A stretch of 9,335 nucleotides of DNA from Geobacter sp. UBA5735. Lineage in GTDB: Bacteria; Desulfobacterota; Desulfuromonadia; Geobacterales; Geobacteraceae. A program made the position numbers and the translations under genes. The notes beneath the pieces were generated by a model that ran no database searches, had not been told where the DNA came from, and was given only the letters and a program-made list of their open reading frames with translations. Positions 1-5,789 of this stretch are shown here, piece after piece. How positions within the stretch are numbered: position 1 is the first letter of the stretch; every line of letters starts with the position of its first letter. The DNA is taken from positions 1 to 9,335 of the forward strand of contig DIFZ01000032.1 in assembly GCA_002419385.1 (NCBI GenBank), written 5' to 3'.

Positions 1-316
1 GCAGCCACAGGTTGCCGGCGTTCAGCGCCACGCCGCCCAGAAGCACGCCGATACCGTACAGGATTACCCCGAGGGTGCAGACGAACTTCGGACCCTTCTT
101 GTCCACCAGGATGCCGCCGAAGGCGGCGGACAGGCCGATCATACCGATAATGATCATGAACACCACTGCCACGGAGGCTTTGTCCCATCCGTAAGGCAGC
201 TCTGTGATCGGCTTGACAAACACCGACCAGGCGTACACAGTGCCGAGTACAGTCATGATGACCACACCCGCTGCGGCGATCAACCACCTCTTTGACATCA
301 AATTCTCGTTACTCAT
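1..316 (-). CDS. OFA-family MFS transporter, N-terminal part (runs off the window)
   Basis: Inner-membrane carrier of the major facilitator superfamily, most like the oxalate/formate antiporter (OFA) group. Only the first 105 codons are present; the 3' part lies beyond base 1. After a short hydrophilic start (MSNENLMSKRW) comes a first membrane helix that runs into GTVYAWSVFVKPI, a segment typical of OFA carriers. A second helix follows (about 48-68), then GGILVDKKGPKF, which fits the MFS motif-A loop between helices 2 and 3, and then the start of helix 3. The ATG at 316 is preceded by a purine-rich GGGGGAGGAGC ribosome binding site. The gene follows a strong terminator (408-454), so it probably has its own promoter in the AT-rich 317-407 stretch, where I saw no convincing -35/-10 pair. 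The substrate cannot be read from the sequence; oxalate, formate and other monocarboxylates are all possible. Confidence 0.88.
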   Translation of the reverse strand, partial: MSNENLMSKRWLIAAAGVVIMTVLGTVYAWSVFVKPITELPYGWDKASVAVVFMIIIGMIGLSAAFGGILVDKKGPKFVCTLGVILYGIGVLLGGVALNAGNLWL

Positions 317-407
317 GCTCCTCCCCCTGATAAAATAAAGTTGTCGTATACTACTGTAGGAACAAGAAAATTTGAAGCATAAAATTGCGATTTCCGCCTG
401 ATTGGGG

Positions 408-454
408 AAAAAAACCGCAAGCGGCCACCCCCCGCCCCGGGGAGATGGCCGCTT
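408..454 (-). terminator. Rho-independent terminator after the NuoG/FdhA-like gene
   Basis: Read on the minus strand, the 9-bp stem AAGCGGCCA / TGGCCGCTT (446-454 with 419-427) encloses a very GC-rich interior (TCTCCCCGGGG...) that can pair further. Four bases later comes a run of seven T (408-414). It starts 9 bases after the stop codon of the diaphorase operon and ends well before the transporter start at 316, so it should separate these two transcription units. Confidence 0.85.
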
Positions 455-462
455 CACGTTCC

Positions 463-1380
463 CTACTTCAGTTTTTCCATGATATCGTCCAGACCCAGAG
501 CTTCGGTCCAGGACACTTCCACGTATTCGTCATCCTTCTTCAGCATGGGCTTCAACGGCTGGTCGTTGTAGCGGAGTTCCATGCCCAGCCTGCCCTTGAG
601 GCAGAGCGGCCTTCCCTCGCCGGAAGCCTTGGCCACCACGCCGATGACCTTGCCGTCCTTCTTGACCAGGTCGAACAGGCAGCCCGATTCGCACCAGCCG
701 CAGGTCACCTGCTCCTTTTCCACTTCCCAGACACGTCCTTTACCGGCTGTCGAAGTGTAGGTAAGAGCACCGACCGGGCAGACGGCTACGCAGCGTGAGC
801 AGGAAACGCAGGCAGATTCGGCAAGCCCGGAATCCATGGCCGGAGCAACCTTGGTCTTGAATCCGCGGTAGGCGAAATTGATGACAGACCTGTCTTCAAC
901 ATCGTTGCAGGATCTGACACACCTGCCGCACAGAATGCACTTGTTGGTGTCGCGGGTGATGTACGGGTTGGACGTGTCGAGGGGCTGATCCTTCTTCTCG
1001 CCGACGAACTTGGGCCCTTTCACGTCATAACGGAAGCAAAAATCCTGCAGCTTGCACTCGCCGCTCTTTTCGCAGGTCAGGCAGTCAACCGGATGGTTGG
1101 CCAGCATCAGCTCAAGGATGGTCTTCCGTGTTTCCACCACAGCAGGAGACTCGGTTTCGACAACCATGCCGTTGGCGGCAGCGGTTACGCAGGAAGCGGG
1201 CATGTTGCGGGCACCCTTGATTTCAACCACGCAGATGCGGCATCCGCCATACCCCGGGAAATTGGGGTCATGGCAAAAAGTCGGTATGAAGATACCGGCT
1301 CCCAGGGCTGCATCCAGCACCGTTGTGCCGGCGGGAACCGTAACCTCTTGGCCATTAATGGTAAGAGTGACAGTAGACAA
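463..1380 (-). CDS. NuoG/FdhA-like iron-sulfur subunit without catalytic domain (305 aa)
   Basis: Electron-wiring subunit of a soluble NADH dehydrogenase/diaphorase. Ligands in order: [2Fe-2S] C36, C47, C50, C64; His-Cys3 [4Fe-4S] H96-x3-C100-x2-C103-x5-C109; two ferredoxin-type clusters (C148, C151, C154, C158 and C191, C194, C197, C201); then the Fe4S4 motif that opens molybdopterin oxidoreductases, C227-x2-C230-x3-C234-x25-C260. The protein ends about 45 residues later, shortly after VSWTEAL, where a formate dehydrogenase or NuoG would continue for several hundred residues. A terminator follows at once, so no detached catalytic half lies downstream. I chose the TTG at 1380: AAGGAGG lies 8 bases upstream and LSTVTLTINGQEV is a normal [2Fe-2S] domain start. 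The frame stays open upstream to 1458, but that extension has no family character. The gene is third in the operon, 187 bases after the NuoF-like gene. Its catalytic partner is probably encoded elsewhere. Confidence 0.87.
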   Translation of the reverse strand: MSTVTLTINGQEVTVPAGTTVLDAALGAGIFIPTFCHDPNFPGYGGCRICVVEIKGARNMPASCVTAAANGMVVETESPAVVETRKTILELMLANHPVDCLTCEKSGECKLQDFCFRYDVKGPKFVGEKKDQPLDTSNPYITRDTNKCILCGRCVRSCNDVEDRSVINFAYRGFKTKVAPAMDSGLAESACVSCSRCVAVCPVGALTYTSTAGKGRVWEVEKEQVTCGWCESGCLFDLVKKDGKVIGVVAKASGEGRPLCLKGRLGMELRYNDQPLKPMLKKDDEYVEVSWTEALGLDDIMEKLK

Positions 1381-1529
1381 TTGTATTTCCTCCTTAAGAG
1401 TAAGGGTTATAGTCTGGTGGCTGAAGACCGAAGGCACGAACTTACAGAGCTTCCTCATCTCCGTGAGTGCAGGAAATAATTCCGCGCAGAAGGCCGTTTC
1501 AGTCTAAATCGAAATGGTTTCCGGTTTTT

Positions 1530-1555
1530 CCTTCAGCCTTCCTACCTTCAGCCTT
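1530..1555 (-). repeat. Two direct copies of AAGGCTGAAGG in the gap between the NuoF-like and NuoG-like genes
   Basis: On the minus strand AAGGCTGAAGG occurs at 1545-1555 and again at 1530-1540, a 15-base period. They lie shortly after the NuoF-like stop, in a 187-base gap (1381-1567) that is long for adjacent subunit genes. The rest of the gap holds a GGAA-TTAT-TTCC dyad and the strong Shine-Dalgarno sequence of the next gene, but no clear terminator. From memory, similar CTGAAGG-type spacer repeats are frequent in Geobacter genomes; I could not check this. Confidence 0.55.
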
Positions 1556-1567
1556 TTCACCTGGTTT

Positions 1568-3421
1568 TTACGCTTTAATGATCGCGTTCAGCTTGCAGGT
1601 CGGCACGCAGGCGCCGCACTTGATGCACTTGGCGCCGTCGATCTTGTGGACCTCTTTCTTCTCGCCGGCAATGGCGCTTACCGGGCAGGCCTTGAGGCAC
1701 AGTCCACAGCCCACGCACTTGTCCTTCAGGATAACGAAGGTCAGCAGCTCCGGACATACGCCGGCCGGGCACTTCTTGTCGTTGATGTGCGCTTCGTACT
1801 CGTCACGGAAATAGCGCAGGGTTGTCAGGACCGGGTTCGGCGCGGTCTGCCCGAGGGCGCACAGCGCTGAGCTCTTGATCACCTTGGCCAGACGCTCCAG
1901 GTTGGGGATGTCTTCCGCCGTTCCGGCACCTTCGGTGATGCGGATCAGAGTCTCCAGCAGTCGCTTCGTCCCCTCGCGGCAGGGGGTGCACTTGCCGCAG
2001 GACTCGAGCTGGGTGAAGTTGAGAAAGAACTTGGCCACGTCCACCATGCAGGTGGTCTCGTCCATGAACACCAGGCCGCCGGAACCCATCATGGCGCCCG
2101 CAGAGATCAGCGAGTCATAGTCGATGGGGAGGCCCAGCTGCTCTGTGGGCAGGCAGCCGCCGGAAGGACCGCCGCTCTGCACCGCCTTGAACTTCTTGCC
2201 GCCCAGGATGCCGCCGGCGATGTCGTTGAGGATCTCGCCCATGGTGATGCCCATGGGGACTTCGCACAGGCCGGTGTTGTTGATCTTGCCGGTGAGGCAG
2301 AACACCTTGCTCCCCTTGCTCTTTTCCGTTCCCATGGAAGCATACCACTCGCCGCCGTTCCTGATGATGAAGGGGATGTTGGCAAAGGTTTCCACGTTGT
2401 TGAGGCAGGTCGGCTTCTGCCACAGGCCCTTGTGGGCCGGGAACGGCGGACGCACCCGCGGCATGCCGCGCTGACCCTCGATGGAGTTCAGCAGGGCGGT
2501 CTCCTCGCCGCAGACGAACGCGCCGGCGCCGGCCTTGATGCGGACAGTGAAGTTGAAGCCGCTGCCCAGGATGTTGTCGCCCATGAGGCCCATCTTCTCG
2601 GCCTCTTCGATGGCCAGGTTGAGGCGCTTGATGGCCAGCGGGTATTCGGCGCGGCAGTAGATGACCCCTTCGTCGGCGCCGATGGAGTAACCGGCGACCA
2701 TCATGCCTTCGAGAACGGCGTGGGGGTCGCCCTCCAGAACCGAACGGTCCATGAACGCGCCCGGGTCGCCTTCGTCGGCGTTGCAGACGATGTACTTCTT
2801 GTCGCCCACCGCGTCATGAACGAACTGCCACTTGTTGCCGGTGGGGAAACCGCCGCCGCCGCGGCCCCTGAGGCCGGACTTCTTGATCTCGTTGATGATG
2901 TCCAGGCGGTCCATGGAAATGGCCTTGTCGATAGCCGCATAGCCGCCGGTGGCGATGTAGTCGCCGATGCTCTCCGGGTTGGTCCGGCCCAGCCGCGAGG
3001 TGACGGAACGCACCTGCTTGGCGTAGTAGCCAGATTTCTCCATCACCGGTATGCCGTCAAAAGGAGTGGCGTCGCCGGTGATCTGGATGGCGGCCAGCTC
3101 GGTTACCGGCTTTTTGCCGATGACGTGCCCTTCGATCAGCTGTGCTACTTTGTCCGGATAGATGCCGCCGTAGACCACGCTCGGCGTCCCGGGCAGCGCG
3201 ATCTCCACTGCCGGCTCGGCAAAGCACATGCCGATGCAGCTGGTGAAGTCGACGTCCACGTCCAGCTTGCGGTTCGCCACTTCGTCCTTGATGGCCTTCA
3301 TGACCTTGTTGCCCCCGGCGGCAATGCCGCAGGTGCCCAGTCCCACCACGATGCGGGGGCGGTTCAGTTTCGCCTTGTATTGCTCCTCAATACCGGAGCG
3401 CATTTCCTTCAGATTACTCAT
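1568..3421 (-). CDS. NuoF/HydB-like NADH-oxidising flavoprotein subunit (617 aa)
   Basis: FMN- and NAD(H)-binding subunit of the diaphorase module, with the layout of HydB/HndC subunits of NAD(P)-linked and bifurcating [FeFe] hydrogenases. Residues about 20-100 form a thioredoxin-like [2Fe-2S] domain with C31, C62 and C66; the usual first cysteine is V26. The NuoF core has the glycine-rich GRGGGGFPTG (186-195) and CNADEGDPG (213-221), which bind NADH and FMN, followed by an SLBB-type region. The [4Fe-4S] ligands are C475, C478, C481 and C521. A CPAGVC pair (551-556) precedes two C-terminal ferredoxin clusters (C569/572/575/579 and C599/602/605/609). The full length and extra clusters set it apart from respiratory NuoF. 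The ATG at 3421 follows AAGGGGG and lies 13 bases after the NuoE-like stop, so the two genes are surely co-transcribed. Electron bifurcation is possible but unproven. Confidence 0.93.
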   Translation of the reverse strand: MSNLKEMRSGIEEQYKAKLNRPRIVVGLGTCGIAAGGNKVMKAIKDEVANRKLDVDVDFTSCIGMCFAEPAVEIALPGTPSVVYGGIYPDKVAQLIEGHVIGKKPVTELAAIQITGDATPFDGIPVMEKSGYYAKQVRSVTSRLGRTNPESIGDYIATGGYAAIDKAISMDRLDIINEIKKSGLRGRGGGGFPTGNKWQFVHDAVGDKKYIVCNADEGDPGAFMDRSVLEGDPHAVLEGMMVAGYSIGADEGVIYCRAEYPLAIKRLNLAIEEAEKMGLMGDNILGSGFNFTVRIKAGAGAFVCGEETALLNSIEGQRGMPRVRPPFPAHKGLWQKPTCLNNVETFANIPFIIRNGGEWYASMGTEKSKGSKVFCLTGKINNTGLCEVPMGITMGEILNDIAGGILGGKKFKAVQSGGPSGGCLPTEQLGLPIDYDSLISAGAMMGSGGLVFMDETTCMVDVAKFFLNFTQLESCGKCTPCREGTKRLLETLIRITEGAGTAEDIPNLERLAKVIKSSALCALGQTAPNPVLTTLRYFRDEYEAHINDKKCPAGVCPELLTFVILKDKCVGCGLCLKACPVSAIAGEKKEVHKIDGAKCIKCGACVPTCKLNAIIKA

Positions 3422-3434
3422 GTGTATGGCCCCC

Positions 3435-3926
3435 TTACTTGTATTGTTCCAATATGTTCTTCAGCGCCGACGTAACCAGCCGCCCGTGGGTGTCATCGTT
3501 GATCATGATGCACGGCGCCAGGCCGCAGGCCCCGATGCAGGCAACGGATTCCAGGGTGAAGCGCAGATCTTCCGTGGTGCCGCCGTTCTCCACGCCCAAC
3601 TCGTCTTTCAAGGCCTGGAATATCTTCGAGCCACCCAGTACGTGGCACGCCGTCCCCAGGCAGACGCGGATGATGTTGCGGCCGCGCGGCTTCAGGTGGA
3701 ACTGGGCGTAGAACGTCACCACCCCGAACACCTCGCTGAACGGCAGCTTCAGCTCCTGGGAAATCGTCTCCAGAACTTCAGCCGGCAGATAGCCGTAAAT
3801 CTCCTGTGCCCCCTGCAGCACCGGAATCAGTCCGCCGGCGTAACCGCGGTAATGATCCAACAGCTCATTCAGTTGCACATCCTGCGGCGACTCAACCTGT
3901 TCGCCGGTACACTTGCAAACCGCCAT
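3435..3926 (-). CDS. NuoE-like thioredoxin-fold [2Fe-2S] subunit (163 aa)
   Basis: Small electron-transfer subunit of the NADH dehydrogenase module, equivalent to NuoE/HydC/HndA. An N-terminal helical region (about 15-75, with LIPVLQGAQEIYGYLP and FGVVTFYAQF, both typical of NuoE) precedes a thioredoxin-like domain. The [2Fe-2S] ligands are C89-x4-C94 and C130-x3-C134. Length is normal for the family. The N-terminus carries two extra cysteines (MAVCKC). I chose the ATG at 3926 because GGGGAGGGAG lies just upstream and the protein then has the family's normal length; the frame stays open to 4208, but that extra sequence resembles nothing. This is the first gene of the diaphorase operon, and the 635-base region in front of it carries the likely control signals. 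Known NuoE-type subunits pass electrons to or from the NuoF-type flavin. Confidence 0.93.
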   Translation of the reverse strand: MAVCKCTGEQVESPQDVQLNELLDHYRGYAGGLIPVLQGAQEIYGYLPAEVLETISQELKLPFSEVFGVVTFYAQFHLKPRGRNIIRVCLGTACHVLGGSKIFQALKDELGVENGGTTEDLRFTLESVACIGACGLAPCIMINDDTHGRLVTSALKNILEQYK

Positions 3927-3966
3927 GTCTCTCCCTCCCCTTTCTTCTTGGTTATTTATGTTATGA

Positions 3967-4009
3967 GGCTTCCGCGGGAAGCGCGACCAACGGACGGCTT
4001 CCGCGGAAA
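3967..4009 (-). promoter_or_regulatory. Paired GC-rich dyads just upstream of the NuoE-like gene
   Basis: GGCTTCCGCGG occurs twice on the plus strand, at 3967-3977 and 3996-4006 (29-base interval, close to three helical turns). Each copy is also a dyad: GCTTCC-GCG-GGAAGC at 3968-3982, and TTCCGCGGAA inside 4000-4009. They lie about 40-80 bases upstream of the start codon. They could be operator sites for a dimeric regulator or leader-RNA hairpins; the sequence does not decide. Confidence 0.4.
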
Positions 4010-4069
4010 CGCCTGGTAACCCGAAAATATCCGGCAGGTCCCCTGCGCGCATGCATTCGCCATGTTGCT

Positions 4070-4082
4070 GTGAAAAATTCAC
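4070..4082. promoter_or_regulatory. Rex-like dyad GTGAA-AAA-TTCAC
   Basis: A perfect 5-bp inverted repeat with a 3-base centre. Published Rex operators resemble TGTGAA-N4-TTCACA, so the half-sites fit but the spacing is one base short and the outer TTG/CAA arms are not conserved. It lies about 145 bases upstream of the NuoE-like start, in front of NADH-linked genes and not far from a rex gene, which makes Rex a reasonable candidate regulator. Confidence 0.35.
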
Positions 4083-4096
4083 GATTGCTACAATTT

Positions 4097-4113
4097 TTTT
4101 ACTATTGGTAAAA
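4097..4113. repeat. Inverted repeat TTTTAC-N5-GTAAAA
   Basis: A 6-bp inverted repeat with spacer TATTG, 14 bases from the GTGAA/TTCAC dyad in the AT-rich part of the leader. It could be an operator half-pair or part of a promoter; no regulator can be named. Confidence 0.3.
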
Positions 4114-4175
4114 CCCTGGCACGAACACGCCCGTAATCCTAGCAAGGCAATGCTTGCCGGACAGGCATGAGCGGC

Positions 4176-4216
4176 AAAAAAAGGGGGACACACATCGAGA
4201 TGACTCAACAGTCCCC
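4176..4216 (-). terminator. Terminator-like hairpin with T7 tract, possible attenuator of the diaphorase operon
   Basis: On the minus strand GGGGAC (4211-4216) pairs with GTCCCC (4184-4189). The loop contains a second small stem, TTGAG-TCAT-CTCGA (4195-4208). After one C comes a run of seven T (4176-4182). It lies only about 35 bases downstream of a consensus -10 box and about 250 bases before the NuoE-like start. It may be an attenuator in that operon's leader, or the terminator of the rex-hydrogenase-phosphatase operon, whose last stop is about 345 bases upstream. Confidence 0.6.
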
Positions 4217-4245
4217 TACCACATATACATGTCTATGTTGCGGGG
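4213..4245 (-). promoter_or_regulatory. Alternative hairpin that would compete with the terminator stem
   Basis: Minus-strand CCCC (4242-4245) can pair with GGGG (4213-4216), the same G run needed for the terminator stem. An inner stem ACATA/TATGT (4234-4238 with 4221-4225) supports it. The two structures exclude each other, as terminator and antiterminator do in attenuators. It requires transcription to start at or before base 4245, which the -10 position allows but does not prove. Confidence 0.35.
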
Positions 4246-4250
4246 CATAG

Positions 4251-4279
4251 ATTATACCATCTTTACGGCAAAATCAAAC
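4251..4279 (-). promoter_or_regulatory. Candidate sigma-70 promoter with perfect TATAAT
   Basis: TATAAT on the minus strand at 4251-4256. The best -35 options are weak: TTGATT with a 15-base spacer (4272-4277) or TTTGAT with 16 (4273-4278). Expected transcription start is about 4246-4241. A weak -35 with a perfect -10 would suit an activated promoter, and the palindrome at 4286-4298 lies near -48. It would drive the NuoE-like operon through the hairpin at 4176-4216. Confidence 0.5.
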
Positions 4280-4285
4280 AATATT

Positions 4286-4298
4286 TCAATACTATTGA
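4286..4298. promoter_or_regulatory. Palindrome TCAATA-C-TATTGA upstream of the -10 box
   Basis: A perfect 6-bp inverted repeat around one central base, centred about 48 bases upstream of the expected start of transcription. That is a position used by activators, but I recognise no specific regulator's consensus. Confidence 0.35.
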
Positions 4299-4445
4299 CA
4301 TTAATTTCAGGCTTACGCATTTTTGGCAGAGACGGCGGCACAGGAATTGATTGAACACCGGCCACAATACCTCTTTGCCCGAAAAATCGTCGCATAGTCA
4401 TTTTTGAATATGCTTTTCCAGCAGTGCCGGCTTTCGCAGCGAAAC

Positions 4446-4477
4446 GATAATCAATCAATTTAAATAGAATGATTATC
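4446..4477. promoter_or_regulatory. AT-rich dyad GATAATCA...TGATTATC, Fur-box-like on one side
   Basis: An 8-bp perfect inverted repeat around 16 AT-rich bases. On the minus strand TGATAATCATT matches the left half and centre of the 7-1-7 Fur core, but the right half departs from it. No T tract follows, so it is not an intrinsic terminator. It lies 85 bases after the phosphatase stop. The rest of 4299-4561 shows no credible gene. Confidence 0.3.
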
Positions 4478-4561
4478 AGTATTCCATAGCGGGCAAACGT
4501 GTTGCACGTGACGCAACCCATGCCCTATTCGTCATTTGGAAAAACCGTTCTACTGCAGGAG

Positions 4562-5779
4562 TCATATATATCTCACATAGGTGTCCTTGAGATATTTCCG
4601 TTCCAGAATCTTGGCTATTCTCTTGATCAGGTTCCGCCGTATCTCCAGGTCCATGGGATGGGTGGGATCCTGGTGAGCCTCGTTTATTTTCGTGCCGACA
4701 AGGAAGATGATGCTGTCACTCTCCAGGAGGCGCTCGAGCAGCATGCTGGCTGCATTCCTCCGCGGAGTCGTCTCCCCTTTTTCCAGGAACTGGGCAACCT
4801 TGGTAAGGGTGAGAAGCCCCTCGGTGACAAGGTCCGCTCCTTCGAAGGTCGCTATCGGCGGGATATCTCCGTCGGTGGTTTCCAGGTGATCGACGACCTC
4901 CCGCTGCAGTTCGCGGGCGACTATGTTGGCGGTCGTCCCGCCACAGATGACCTTGCGTCCCTTGAATGTCTCGAAAATGTTGGCGAAATGGGCATCGCGG
5001 TTCTGGTGGAACGGCGGACCGGTCAGCACCAGGAGGCGCCTGGGCTTGCGGAAATAGAACACCGCCACGGTCATGTCGTCGTAGGCCTTGCCGCCGACTT
5101 CCTTGGTCAGGGCCTCGGCAAGGATCTTGCCGGCAAGGGACCGGGCGGATATCTGGGGGTCGCGGCACACCTGTTCGAGGACGAACCGCTTGCAGCCCTC
5201 CACCCGCCATCCCAGCTTGAGCTGCTCGGTTCCGATGCCTGACTGCGAAATCCCGTCCGACATGATGACCAGACGGTCCTCGGGGCATGCCTTCAGGCTG
5301 TACGTCTTCATTTTCCGGCCTTCGAGAGAAGGCGACTCGACTTCCTTGAAGGGAACGGTAATCGCCTCGCCGTTGCGAATGAGCAGAAACGGCGGGTTGT
5401 CCATTTCGACAATGCTGATGTCGGTCTGATTCCTGATGTCGACGATGGTATAGGTGGCATAGCTTATATTGCGCACCCTGCAGACGGGCAGCGCGTTCAT
5501 GATGGTTTCGGAGGAGGAGATCAGGTCGACGTCGCTGGCCGTAAACTTGAGCGCCATGGTGGCCGTCATGGTGGAAAGGATATTCGCCTTGAGACCGTGA
5601 CCAAGACCATCCGAGAGCACGGAGATCACGCGGTCCTCTTCCACGAGTTTGTGGGTCATGAACGAGTCGCCGCAGATATCCTGCCCGTGCTTGTTTTTCT
5701 GACATGACTCTATTTCAATGAACAGATCGACCGACAGGTTGACTTCCGGACTAGCGAACGGTTCCGGTTTTTCCTGCAT
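4562..5779 (-). CDS. PP2C/SpoIIE-type serine phosphatase with C-terminal domain of unknown function (405 aa)
   Basis: Probable cytoplasmic protein-serine/threonine phosphatase and output partner of the sensory hydrogenase. The PPM fold spans about 15-245 with the metal-binding acidic motifs in place: GDS with D38, SDGLGHG with D57, SDGIS with D175 and YDDMTVAV with D234/D235. It should therefore be active. Residues about 246-405 form an extra domain that I cannot assign; landmarks are LTGPPFHQNRD, GRKVICGGTTANIVARE, and a basic C-terminal helix (RRNLIKRIAKILERKYLKD). No STAS or anti-sigma gene, the usual partners of SpoIIE-like phosphatases, lies in the window, so the substrate is unknown. 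The ATG at 5779 lies 10 bases after the hydrogenase stop with a weak AGAAG. The ATG at 5800 (seven residues more, overlapping the previous gene by 11 bases) is also possible. Last gene of the rex operon; no strong terminator follows directly. Confidence 0.88.
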   Translation of the reverse strand: MQEKPEPFASPEVNLSVDLFIEIESCQKNKHGQDICGDSFMTHKLVEEDRVISVLSDGLGHGLKANILSTMTATMALKFTASDVDLISSSETIMNALPVCRVRNISYATYTIVDIRNQTDISIVEMDNPPFLLIRNGEAITVPFKEVESPSLEGRKMKTYSLKACPEDRLVIMSDGISQSGIGTEQLKLGWRVEGCKRFVLEQVCRDPQISARSLAGKILAEALTKEVGGKAYDDMTVAVFYFRKPRRLLVLTGPPFHQNRDAHFANIFETFKGRKVICGGTTANIVARELQREVVDHLETTDGDIPPIATFEGADLVTEGLLTLTKVAQFLEKGETTPRRNAASMLLERLLESDSIIFLVGTKINEAHQDPTHPMDLEIRRNLIKRIAKILERKYLKDTYVRYI

Positions 5780-5789
5780 GCTGCGTCTT

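Noticed and set aside
408..1380. Frameshift or broken gene as the reason for the short NuoG/FdhA-like protein
   Set aside because: A terminator follows the stop within 9 bases and the next sequence is a transporter gene, with no remnant of a molybdopterin domain in any frame.
1381..1458. 5' extension of the NuoG/FdhA-like gene to an upstream start at 1458
   Set aside because: The extra 26 residues have no family character, and a strong AAGGAGG lies 8 bases before the TTG at 1380, which matches the normal domain start.
2432..3475. Long plus-strand open frame (347 codons) opposite the NuoF-like gene
   Set aside because: It is the antisense shadow of a clearly conserved, GC-rich coding gene and shows no recognisable motif.
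4117..4130. TGGCACG...GC resembling a sigma-54 promoter on the plus strand
   Set aside because: GG and GC are nine rather than ten bases apart, the TTGC part is missing, and no plus-strand gene lies downstream.
3927..4208. 5' extension of the NuoE-like gene to 4208
   Set aside because: The sequence runs through dyads and the terminator region, resembles no protein, and GGGGAGGGAG directly precedes the ATG at 3926.
4252..4521. 89-codon minus-strand open frame in the intergenic region
   Set aside because: AT-rich sequence, no ribosome binding site, its end overlaps the TATAAT box, and it has no recognisable protein features.
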